Source: Loxodes magnus (lineage: Eukaryota; Ciliophora; Karyorelictea; Loxodida; Loxodidae). Taken from it: 64,000 nucleotides of DNA. Made by a program: the position numbers and the translations under genes. How positions within the stretch are numbered: the stretch's first letter is position 1; each line of letters opens with the position of its first letter. This document shows positions 1 through 8,654 of the stretch, piece after piece. The stretch spans positions 186,001 through 250,000 of the forward strand of contig CAMPDV010000311.1 in assembly GCA_946699065.1 (NCBI GenBank). Direction: 5' to 3'. The notes beneath the pieces were generated by a model. It was not told where the DNA came from and did not search any database. It worked only from the letters and a program-made list of their open reading frames with translations.

Positions 1-600
1 CCAACCTCATAAGAGAAGCCAAGGAAGCAGATGAAGTCTGCTCTTCACTAGGAGGTTTCATAGTTTAATCCTTCTAGCCAAATGAGTATGGAATAGCTCA
101 TCAAAGTGGTACTGAACCTCCAGGAAGAGGTCAGGAAGCTGAAAAAGGACAATTACAAACTAATGGAGAATCTGAACAAGCAAGAGGAAATCGAATCAAG
201 GGATAAGAAATAAGACAAGATGGAAATCGAAGAAATTAAAGTTGACAAGCCTTTATACGAGCGAGAAATAAAATCCTGATACTGCTGTGGCTCAAGAGAA
301 TACTTGTGAAAGAAGTGTATGAAATTCCTAAATTTCAAACAGAGTTACTGGAAAAAGCAAAGATAACAGTAGGAAAAAAGGAAGATGTAGCAACAGCTTA
401 AAGTAAGAAGGAATAGAGAACAGTTACGGATAAACGCTACTGGGAATATATGCAAGAAAAAATGCAATTAGTAATGGAAGAGAAACTGAAGATTTCAAGA
501 ATAAGCAAGGCAGGAAAGTGGATGGAGATAGAGATCAAACATTTAATTTTAGCCTCCGGAGCAATCTGGAGGTAGTTTAGAAATAGGTTGAAATACCAAC
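1..600 (+). pseudogene. Gag-like zinc-knuckle retroelement copy (subfamily II), 5' end outside window
   Basis: With TAA/TAG read as Gln and TGA as Trp, the + frame gives a charged coiled-coil stretch starting MEQLIKVVLNLQEEV (from about 83) and then a degenerate zinc knuckle at 277-317. The first Cys codon has become TGA and the His has become Tyr, but the downstream YLWKKCMKF context matches the copy at 23.5 kb (HMWRRCMKF). A later TGNICKKK (near 455-480) corresponds to the GxIYRKK motif of sister copies. The TGA inside the knuckle is shared with the diverged copy at 24.07 kb, which argues for TGA = Trp. The element seems to end near 630 in an (ATAA)n-like tail, where an opposite-strand SINE-like element abuts. 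The degenerate knuckle suggests a dead copy. The nucleic-acid-binding role is inferred from the knuckle. Confidence 0.7.
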
Positions 601-629
601 AAGAAGGCCAAACATTTTATTCATAATAA

Positions 630-735
630 ATAAATAAAAATGATTGTAGAGCGCGTAGCACCTCATTGGCGCGCAGCTCTTTCAATATTAATATTTAATA
701 GTAAAAAATGTTCTCATGTTTCTTGTTAAATTCTA
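630..735 (-). mobile_element. 3' end of a SINE-like element with (TTTA)n tail
   Basis: Read on the minus strand, 648-680 is the structured AGAGCTGCGCGCC...GCTCT 3' end shared with elements at 5.7, 12.4, 31.95, 51.1, 56.9, 59.9 and 60.4 kb, followed by a (TTTA)n-type tail at 630-640. The AGAGC and GCTCT ends can pair. The element body continues to higher coordinates, but its 5' limit is unclear. Confidence 0.6.
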
Positions 736-904
736 GAGATCCGATGAGTCATGTCAGCTTCTCCAAATGGGGAATCTTCTTATTAAAAATTATTCTAAAA
801 TCTTGAGTCAAATGCTTCAGTCTTCTTGAATAAGGTCCAAATAAGAGATAGTTATTAAGTTGGTAATTAGAAGGCCTGTTAATCAAACTTTCATACTGCT
901 AGAG

Positions 905-1060
905 AGAACCCTCGGGTAAGTTAAGTACGTCTCAACAGAGCTTATTCACCCTTCCCCGTGGTGGTATCTAGTGCGAGATTACTCGCAATGCAGTATACAC
1001 TGCACCAGATTACCTACTAGTTTGGCTGACGCGGCCGACATCCATTTTATATAATAAATA
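905..1060 (+). repeat. Third 3'-end repeat family, left copy
   Basis: Locally GC-rich segment that shares GTGGTGG, GCAATGCAG and GATTACCTACT blocks, in order and spacing, with 62,215-62,370. Both are on the + strand and both run into an ATATAATAAA-type tail. It looks like the 3' part of an element family different from the (TTA)n and (TTTA)n families. No coding frame is claimed. Confidence 0.5.
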
Positions 1061-1885
1061 TAATAATAAAAAAATTTCTTCATATATTATTTTATATACT
1101 TCTAATTATATTCAATTAACCAAATACTATATTTTAACATTATTAAAACAATTCTTAATAGAGTGCTGCTTAACATAATATCTTTATGACCTCTAAATCT
1201 TAGACGTCCTTCATATTACCTGATTAAATTTTAAAAGTTAATGAATCACAAAATTTAATTAAATATCTAATATAAAAGAATTATTAAGAGAAAAAAGGTA
1301 TCTTCTTATTTAAAAATGAAATAAGAGTTATTAATATTTTAATAAAATAGATTGGTATCTATTTTTATTAACTCATTTAGTTACTTTCTTAAAAAGATTC
1401 AAATCCTTTATCGTTTATCTATTTGTCCTTATATACCAAAAATATTTTTTCTAGCTGACTTTTTTAAATTAATTTGATTGAAATAATTGAAAAATGAGAT
1501 ATTTCTATTTTAACTATGATTTACAATATATAATTAATAGTAAATCGATTACTATAGCATTTTTATTCTGTATATTTCACAAGAAAGATTAAAGTGCTTA
1601 AAAATATTTTTTTGTTGCCTTTCATGTCATATATTCAAAGTTCTTTCTAGTGCTTTACAATTTTTTTTGTTGAATAGCCCTTTCTATTTTATTGACTATT
1701 TTTCCACTTAGCCATTTATTTCTCAGAGAAATTTTTCTTTATTCGAGGCTTAGCTTACATTGTAAAATCAACAGAGCAAAGATTCAATCCATTTAAGTTA
1801 TAACATTTAATCAACATTTTTCAAAGATTGCTTAAATTTTCTGAATTTACCTTAATCTTTAATTAATTTTAACTATAAGGGTTAG
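1061..1885. other. AT-rich stretch without recognised gene
   Basis: About 800 bp of low-complexity AT-rich sequence between the repeat ending at 1,060 and the hairpin at 1,892. No frame here shows a knuckle, a zinc module or clear codon periodicity. Confidence 0.5.
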
Positions 1886-1891
1886 GGTCAT

Positions 1892-1925
1892 CTTTAATTA
1901 GAGGAAATGTTTCCTCAAATTAAAG
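1892..1925. promoter_or_regulatory. Strong hairpin downstream of the Gag-like gene
   Basis: Near-perfect inverted repeat: CTTTAATT, one unpaired A, GAGGAAA, a two-base loop, then TTTCCTC, one A, AATTAAAG. It lies about 25 bp past the stop codon (1,951-1,953) of the minus-strand Gag-like gene. It may be a 3'-end RNA structure of that element, but the function is inferred from position only. Confidence 0.5.
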
Positions 1926-1950
1926 ACAATAAAAGTTTTATATTCAGAAC

Positions 1951-2801
1951 TCAACTGTAAATGTCTTCATCTGAATCAATTTCAAACTGAGATAATTTTT
2001 CTTTCTCTTCAATAAGCTCATAGAATTGTTCTTCCATCTTCTTGTAATTTTTCTCCAGCTTCTTTAAACAAATTCTAAGGTCATTGTTGTCCTTTTAAAG
2101 CTATTTATTCTGTTACTATTAATTACCAAGATCCTGTTTGATTAGTGTCACACTTGAATCATCTAATATCAGCTTCTTTCTGTAAATACCTCCAGAGTAG
2201 TTACAATATAGCCTCCTCAATGTTCCAAATTATTTACGGTGCTGCTCAAGCACTCTTCTTCACTTCGGACATTACCTCCAAAAATGTCCAGCCTTTCGAC
2301 AACAATAGCAACGTTTTATTAAGTTCTTGAATTAAAATTTTTATTCTGTTTACATTTTTTCAATTTCCATCTTTTCTGATTGAAGTTAGTTTTTTTGATT
2401 GGTAATCAAATTTCTTCTTTAATTTTTTATTGATTTGCTTCTAGGTTTCTTTCTAATAGTTCAAATTAGGAAGTTAAGGCTTCAATTTAAAACTAAACTT
2501 TACTTACCAAGTCTTGATCTTCCTTTTTTCTATCTTACAAAAGAAGCCGAAGATTCAAGTTTTCAGCCTTCAGTATCTATATTTCGGAATTCATTTTCTC
2601 AATTAATGAATAAAGCTAAATAATGTCTTGCTCGTGGGGTTTCTCAAGCTTTTTCAGCTTGCTAGGAAATTCCGTATTTCCGAATCCTTAATAGGAGAAG
2701 ATTTATCTTTTTTGAATTCTTGGTTCTTGTTAGTTAACTGAGACTTAAGATTGATCTTTAAGGTTAGAATTCAAGGTTTAGATTCCCTGGTTTTTTTCCA
2801 T
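1951..2801 (-). CDS. Near-complete Gag-like protein (coiled coil + CCHC zinc knuckle), one frameshift
   Basis: This is the best-preserved Gag-like gene of the window, about 284 codons. ATG (2,799-2,801) follows an A-run, as in sister elements. The first ~150 codons give a Gln/Glu/Lys-rich coiled coil (KLKKLEKPHEQDII, QIEALTSQFELLERNLEA). A single +1/-2 type frameshift lies near 2,400-2,425. The second part holds the knuckle CYCCRKAGHFWRQC (2,269-2,310; exact CX2CX4HX4C), then YCNYSGGIYRKKL, a second coiled coil, and an acidic end (SDEDIYS) before TGA at 1,951. Gln is written TAA/TAG throughout. Length 851 bp is one base off a multiple of three, which fits a single indel. The probable role is an RNA-binding coat or chaperone of a retroelement (inference from the knuckle). 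No reverse transcriptase follows. Unlike its relatives it has a long C-terminal extension. Confidence 0.75.
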
Positions 2802-3411
2802 TTTTTTAATTTACCAGAATCTTAATAGAAATATTTGTTGGTGGTTGATTTGATGCGAAGATAATTTAGTTAATGGGTTAATAATAAGGTATGAATATAT
2901 TAGTATTTTATAATAGCTTTATTAATATTTACTAGGATATATTTAAAAATCTATTGGTTATTACCTATTATAATAATTTTAATTTAAATCTTTAGTTAAC
3001 TAAGAGTTTATAAAGAATATTTAATTGCAATTCTTTTATTTGCTCTTATTTCCTTCTAGAAGTTTACCTTATTATTTTAATTAAAATAGTAGATTATATA
3101 GATAAAAATAAATTTAAACTGCACTATCTAAAATAATAAACTTTAAGCATATAAAAATATTTTATTTAAAGCTAGAATTAAATAAAATATTAGAAGGAAA
3201 ATAATAAAAATTAATTATAGAAAACTTAATTTGTAGTAATCTTAAACTAAATAAATTTGGCAAACTATATATGATTTATAATTAATATATTATTTCATTC
3301 AAGATTAAATCAAAAAAAATTCCTATAAATTACTTCATTTTAAAAACTTATTTCCAGGTAAAATTATTTATGTTTTAGTAATTTGATTCTGTTTATATAA
3401 TGAGTAAAATA
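2802..3411. other. AT-rich stretch without recognised gene
   Basis: About 600 bp between the Gag-like gene and the nested-element cluster. The sequence is dominated by A/T runs, and no convincing frame or repeat was recognised. Confidence 0.45.
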
Positions 3412-3420
3412 AATCTAAGA

Positions 3421-5123
3421 TAATTTAATTTTATTATTATTATTATTATTTTAACCAAATGTAAAATTAAAGTTTGCATATCCTGGGTTTTCAACCAGGT
3501 TTCTGCTGACAAGTTTTTTTCCGTGGTTGTTCTCCACGACCTTTTTTTAAAGTGGACGGCTACCACGAAGGATTCTCTTAGTTTCTTGTTCAAGTTTCTA
3601 TTTATATATGCCTTACTCAGCTATCCAAAGTTTGTTTAAGTTTCTTCAGGTCCTTTATTCTTCATTGTACTTGAGTTATCTTCATTTCTTACAATGTCTT
3701 AGTAAATGATACCAAGATTAGCAGTAACAACAATTTTTATATCGTTTTTCTAATTTATATTTTAAAAAAACTTTAAAAAAAATGGAAATGGAATAGAATA
3801 GAATAGAATATTCGACTATCTAAAAATTAGGCAAGGAACACAAGAAGAAGAGCTAACAAAGAACTAGAGGTGAAGTAGAAATCAATGGAACACTTATTAA
3901 GCTCCTCTTCAGAAAGCAAAGTAATGGTTAGACAAGTTAATGAGAGCACTTCGTTTTCAATTGAAATGGAAAAGATGAAAAAATTAATTTCTAAATATGA
4001 AGAAGAAACATATAATCAAGGAGAAAGAATTAGAGAGCTTATGAATAACACTGAGGATCAAAATAACGAACTATTAATTCTTAGGAAATAGCTTATATAA
4101 AACAATATTGTGACAGAACAATAGCTCTATACTTAGTCTTAAAATAATTTCAAACAAGGGGTAAACATGAGTATTGAAGTCCTCCCTTCTTAAGCAAAAG
4201 ATTAAGAAATAAATATAGAATAAAATGTTGATAAAAATTTAATTAAAAGAATAGAACAAATAGAAAAATTAGTTTTGCCTTAGTTGAATAAAAAAGAATA
4301 GACAAAAAATTGTTGATGTTGTAGGTCGAAATATCACTTATTAAAAAATTGTTAAAAATGATAAAAATTGAAAAAAAGAGAAGAAATAAAAACATGAAGG
4401 ATGTTAAACAAACTTTGAATAACCAACTCAGGAATTTATAAATAGAAATTATTTAGTGGTAACATGGAAAATTCATTGTGGTAGCCACCCACATTCAAAA
4501 AAAGGCCGTAGTATACATCCACGTTAAAAATGGCGGAGGGAAATCGGTTGGAATCCCGAAGAACTCCAAAACTCTTAACATTTAGTTTACGTTATTATTA
4601 TTATTATAAAAAAACTTTTTTCTCCATCTCAATTCTTTTGCTTAAGTTTGTATCATTTTTTTATTAATTTTACTTTTCTTAATGTTGTATTTTGCGCTAA
4701 TCTTCTTCTATGATCATTCTTTGTGATTAATTGAAGTTAGTTTACGAAATTTCATAAAGTTAATTATCTGTTACTACTGAGTTTTTAATCAGTTAACTTT
4801 TGAGAATTAGAAGTTCGTTATTTTAGTCTTCTATGTAATTCATTAGCTCCCGAATTTTTTCTCCTTGATTAAAAAATATCTCTTCATATTTTGCAATTTT
4901 TGCTTTCATTTTTTCGATTTCGCTTTGAAGTAAATTGTTATTTTTGGTTTCATGGTTTTATTGTTCATTCGGACCAACCATTATTTTTCCCTCTGAAGAC
5001 GAGCTAGAATCTCTAACCTGTCTTTGCTTTTTTAGCTCCTCGTTCGTCACTTATTTTCTTGTTTTTCTTTGTTGTTTCTTAGAAAGATGAATGTTCTTCT
5101 CCATTTTTAACTTTAGAAAATAT
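3421..5123 (-). mobile_element. Gag-only retroelement C (subfamily I), split by a nested insertion
   Basis: Minus-strand element starting just after AAAA-ATGGAG (ATG 5,102-5,104). The frame begins MEKNIHLSKKQQRK, passes a Ser run (SSSSSEGKIMV) and the NQGEKIRELMNYIEDQNNEL coiled coil, and is interrupted after EKK near 4,618. It resumes below 3,763 with the knuckle CCYCQSWYHLLRHC, then KKWRQL, RTWRNLNKLW and GIYKQKL. Removing the nested element leaves about 0.86 kb, the same size as copies A and B. The 3' end carries CGTGG...CCACG and CCTGG...CCAGG hairpins and a (TAA)n tail (3,431-3,450). A 9-bp duplication AATCTAAGA flanks it (3,412-3,420 and 5,124-5,132). Three Trp positions align with copies A and B; two use TGA in all three copies, one uses TGG here and TGA in A and B. 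It must be older than copy B. Confidence 0.8.
3775..4606 (+). mobile_element. Gag-only retroelement B (subfamily I), inserted into element C
   Basis: 832-bp element flanked by a 12-bp direct repeat TAAAAAAACTTT (3,763-3,774 and 4,607-4,618). It begins with an A-run and ATG at 3,782. A GAATA pentanucleotide expansion right after the start (3,786-3,812) shifts the frame; downstream the frame matches sister copies (NIRLSKN, then RRRANKELEVKQK, SSSSES, ELMNNTEDQNNELLILRK). The knuckle is CWCCRSKYHLLKNC, with TGA where copy A has TGG, followed by TWRMLNKLWITNSG and IYKQKLFSGN. It ends with CCAC/GTGG hairpins and (TTA)5. Gln is coded by TAA/TAG at more than ten positions. No polymerase domain. The copy is probably not translatable from its own ATG because of the pentamer expansion. 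Confidence 0.85.
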
Positions 5124-5699
5124 AATCTAAGAATAAAAAAATGAAATTTAAGTAATTAAATACTTAATTTAAATGTTCTTGGAAAATATTATAAAAAAAT
5201 TAAATATAGCAAAATTCACTTAAAATTTTAAACTAAGAAATATCTTTAAGAGCTTATTTCAAAATTATAATTTATATGATTAAGTTATTTTTAGATTAAA
5301 TTATGAATCAACAATTTTTAAGTAAAACAATTACAAACATTAATTTTAATATCATCACTTTTATGGATTTATACTTTAAAAAATCCTATTTCCTTAATTT
5401 CATCATTTTTCTTTTTTCTTGTTTCATGCTATTATTGTTTAAATAAAAAAATTTAATAATTTTTCTTAATTAAATTGAAATTATAACTAATTTTAAGTTT
5501 TCTTATCTTATTGTATTTACGCTGTCCTTTTTTTCAGTAAGCCTCCAAAAAAATTTAAAGAATAACCTAAAAAAAAATAATTAAATATCTAAAACAATAA
5601 AATGAAGCATCAAATGAAAAAATTTTGAAGAATAAATAAAAGAACTTTGAATAAATAAAATAGAAGTTAAAAATTTTCAGTTTATATCTAAAAATAATT

Positions 5700-6017
5700 T
5701 ATAAATAAATAAATAAATAAGATTATAGAGTGTGTAGCAACTCAATGGTGCGCAGCTCTTTAATAAAGATTTTTAAAGCTAAAAAATTCCTTGTTGAAGT
5801 CTTCCACAATGCTAGCATTCCCTTGTGAGTTTTTTCTTCTATAGGGCCGCGATCGGAATGCTACCCTAAAAGACCTTAGTATCTGGCATCTTTCGTCATT
5901 AATGCTACTTGATGCCTCTTCGATCTTGACTTCTCTTCTCTTGGCTGGTTCCTCACCTATGGAGTACTTCCTGGTACCAGAGTTTAAGTCAGTTTAAATT
6001 GGAGGATTGCTCCTACC
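5700..6017 (-). mobile_element. SINE-like element E1, left-arm copy
   Basis: Minus-strand element of about 310 bp. Its 5' end is a GGAGGA-GCAA-TCCTCC hairpin (6,001-6,017). The body contains a CGATCGCGGCCCTATAGAAG block. The 3' end is AAAGAGCTGCGCACC...CTCTATAATC with a (TTTA)n tail at 5,700-5,718. The mirrored copy is at 56,600-56,915, and a diverged relative is at 59,610-59,930. No long coding frame. The GNRA-type loop at the 5' hairpin and the structured 3' end suggest RNA-level selection. Confidence 0.7.
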
Positions 6018-6439
6018 TATTTATTTATATAATAAAAGCTATCTGTTTTATTGATTAGAGGAAAAGTAAATTTTTTGCTTTAAATAAAATTTTTAAATGA
6101 TTAAATTTAAATTTAAATTTTTTTAATAATATTTGTTTACTTTTATTTGTTCAAAGATTAAATTTTTGTTAATTAGAATTATTAGATGATTTTGATATTT
6201 ATATCTTTTATTCTTCTTTATGAAGATAAAGAATACTTATTTTTATAAATGGAAAAATTAAAAAAATAAAACAAAGATAAAGATTTATTTTGTAATGCAA
6301 TAAATAATAATTTTCAATTTTTTCTTTTTTTATTTTATTTACATAAATTAAGATAAGCTTTCAGATATTTTTTTAATCAAATTGTTGATAATTTTATCAT
6401 CTTTAAAAGATAAAAATTAATTATGCTATTTTTATATAT
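6018..6439. other. AT-rich spacer
   Basis: A/T homopolymer-rich sequence between E1 and the next Gag-like element. Mirrored at about 56,175-56,600. Nothing else recognised. Confidence 0.45.
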
Positions 6440-6481
6440 TTATTTTTATAATATATAAAAAAATTGAGAATTTCTTGCAAA

Positions 6482-7195
6482 ATGTCTCTTCTTAAAAGAC
6501 TGCATCTCAATCAAGTTATAATTAGTAAAAAATACTTTAAGAACTCCAAGCTATGTAATTAGAAAATTTTAAACTCCTAAGAACAGTATAAGAACTCGAA
6601 AGGAAATTCGAATACCTGATGATTAATTAATAAGAACAAAAAATTGAAAATAAATAGGCAGGAAATATCAGAATGGAAGAGATAGAACAAAATTCAATCA
6701 ATTCGCAGAGTTAACTGAAAGGATATTCTCTAAAAAATTTCGATGAATAATCCAATGGATGTTGAACTCCAAACTCCAACAATTTATATTCCCTATCGGA
6801 AAATTATGACATGCTGATATTGCAAGAAACCTGGACATAAAGTACGGAATTTCTTGCAATTTAGACTTAAAGAAAAAAGAATTATAGAAAAATAATGGGA
6901 AAATATTTATAGATTCTATTGTACTCAAGAAGAAGGAAAAATGTATAGGAAAAAAATATTTAAATAAAAAAAAAAGAAGCTCCACATATTTAGCGAGTAA
7001 TCAGTTCAATAAGAAATTAATGGGAATTGACCTATAAGAAACCATTAGTAAAAATAAATTAAAAATCTTGAAGATTTATGATAGAATTGATCCAGACAAA
7101 TTTAAAGTTTCTATTACTTAACAATAAACTATTAATCCGTGGACAACTAAATAAAAGTGACTCCACGTTAATAAATTATTATTATTATACATTTT
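6482..7195 (+). pseudogene. Gag-like element, subfamily III, left-arm copy
   Basis: ATG at 6,482 opens an element with a Gln/Asn-rich region, a probable frameshift near 6,740, and then the knuckle C-W(TGA)-Y-C-KKPG-H-KVRN with the last Cys replaced by Phe (about 6,811-6,855). YCTQEEGKMYRKKIF follows, the same post-knuckle motif as in the other subfamilies. The 3' end has a 6-bp stem CGTGGA (7,138-7,143) with TCCACG (7,162-7,167) and then a (TTA)n tail near 7,171-7,185. The mirrored copy is at 55,440-56,150 (-). The minus-strand 95-codon ORF here is an antisense shadow. The lost final Cys and the frameshift suggest a dead copy, in both arms. Confidence 0.7.
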
Positions 7196-7615
7196 TTTAA
7201 TATTTTTATTTATTTCTTTATATAATTTAACAATGTTTAGGCAAATAAAATAGATTTTTGTAAATCACTTAGTTTTTATTAGAGCTAGCATTGATTTAGT
7301 TATTAAAGTTTTAGTTTGCATTAAAAATGTTTAGATTATTTTTATTATATTATTATCCTTTTATGTTAAATTAAAAAAAAAATTTATTTTACAAAATTAT
7401 TAAACATAATTTTTTTAATGCTTTCATCGTTTTTAGCTTAATAACTTGCTAAAAGGCATCCTATTTTTTAATATTTTTTAATATTTTTTCTTATTTATTC
7501 ATTTATGCTTAAAAAAATAATTCTCTAAAATAATGGTAAATTGTTATTCTTACTTAATTGTTGTGAATTGTAGATTAATGATAAATATTTTCATTTATGT
7601 ATATTAAGTACTCAA
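7196..7615. other. AT-rich spacer before element A
   Basis: Low-complexity sequence matching the right arm at about 55,016-55,440 in reverse complement. No gene recognised. Confidence 0.45.
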
Positions 7616-7633
7616 ATTAATTTATTTTCATAA

Positions 7634-8470
7634 AAAAAAAAATGGAACAGACTATTCGCCTTTCCAAAAACTTAACTAGAAACGCAAAAAGGAAAGCGGC
7701 TAAACAATTACTTAAATAACAAAAACTAGAAGAGAAATCGAGCTCCTCATCAGAAGGTAAAATTATGATAGGAACAGCTCAGAATAATCCAGGTAAGATT
7801 GGAGAGAATTCAGAAGTTTTTTTATAGCTCGATTAAATGAAAAATAAAATTTCTGAGTATCAAGAAATAATTTACAACCAAGGAGAAAAAATCAGAGAAT
7901 TAATGAACTTCATAGATGATCAAAATAATGAATTGTTAATAATTAGACGTCAGTTAATCCAGAATAATTTAGTAACGGAACAATAATTATACTAATAGTC
8001 TCAAACGAACCTTAAACAAGATTAAGACATGATCATTGAAAAGGAATTAATTTAAAAAGATGTTGCAGAAAAATAGAAAAATGAAAATATTGAATAAGAT
8101 TTAATAAAACAAATAAATCAGCTTGAAAAAAAAGTATTTTAGAAAAAACCTTTGAAAAGATAAACCAAACAATGTTGGTATTGCAAGTCAAGATGACATT
8201 TATTAAAAAATTGTGGTGGCTGAAAATAATTATAATTAAAAGAACAATTAAGAACGTGAAAGACTCTTAATAGGCTATGAATTACTGAAGCCGGAGTCTA
8301 TAAAAGAAAAATATTTGCTGGAAACTCGGAAGATTTTTAGTGGTTACCTCCCACGTAAAAAGCTTGGTCGTGGTATCCATCCACGTTAAAAAAATGGCAG
8401 CAAGAAACTGGTTGAGATTCCAGGTATTGCAAGACTTTTTAACTTTAAGTTCATTATTATTATTATTATT
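7634..8470 (+). mobile_element. Gag-only retroelement A (subfamily I), left arm only, with 18-bp TSD
   Basis: 837-bp element between perfect 18-bp repeats ATTAATTTATTTTCATAA (7,616-7,633 and 8,471-8,488). The right arm (54,998-55,015) has the single, empty site. ATG at 7,642 lies 8 bp inside the element, after an A-run. The frame stays open to the 3' region: MEQTIRLSKNLTRNAKRKAA, SSSSSEGKIMIG, a coiled coil around NQGEKIRELMN, knuckle CWYCKSRWHLLKNC (about 8,173-8,214), then RTWKTLNRLWITEAG and VYKRKIFAGN. Gln is TAA/TAG and four Trp are TGA. The 3' end has CCCAC/GTGG, CGTGGTATCCATCCACG (8,369-8,385) and CTGG/CCAG hairpins and a (TTA)n tail. This is the least damaged subfamily I copy and the most recent datable insertion here. 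Confidence 0.9.
8369..8385 (+). promoter_or_regulatory. 3' CGTGG/CCACG hairpin of element A
   Basis: Five-base-pair stem with a seven-base loop just before the (TTA)n tail. An equivalent hairpin with a different loop is present in element C (CGTGGAGAACAACCACG), and a 6-bp version ends subfamily III. Conservation of stem but not loop suggests an RNA structure, perhaps a recognition site for a reverse transcriptase supplied in trans (inference). Confidence 0.55.
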
Positions 8471-8488
8471 ATTAATTTATTTTCATAA

Positions 8489-8650
8489 CTTATTATCATT
8501 TAATGCTCATATAGAATTTTGAAGGATTTATTTAGAGTATTTTTTATAATCTAGTAAACTGATTTCTATTAATAATGGCTTTTTATAAACTTTTAAATTA
8601 AAATATTAACTAAAAAGTTTTAAATTTAATATTCGTTAACTATTTAGTAA
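8489..8650. other. AT-rich spacer
   Basis: Short AT-rich stretch matching the right arm. No gene recognised. Confidence 0.4.
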
Positions 8651-8654
8651 GATA

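Noticed and set aside
905..1060. Possible tRNA-like or rRNA fragment because of its local GC content
   Set aside because: No B-box, acceptor stem or cloverleaf could be drawn, and the segment matches another repeat copy instead.
1878..1890. GGGTTAGGG as a telomere remnant
   Set aside because: Only one and a half units, embedded in ordinary sequence, with no repeat array or chromosome end nearby.
3431..3450. (TTA)n/(TAA)n runs as independent microsatellites
   Set aside because: They sit exactly at the 3' ends of elements next to TSDs, so they are retroelement tails.
6698..6985. Minus-strand 95-codon ORF and mirror at 55,652-55,945
   Set aside because: Antisense of the subfamily III knuckle region.
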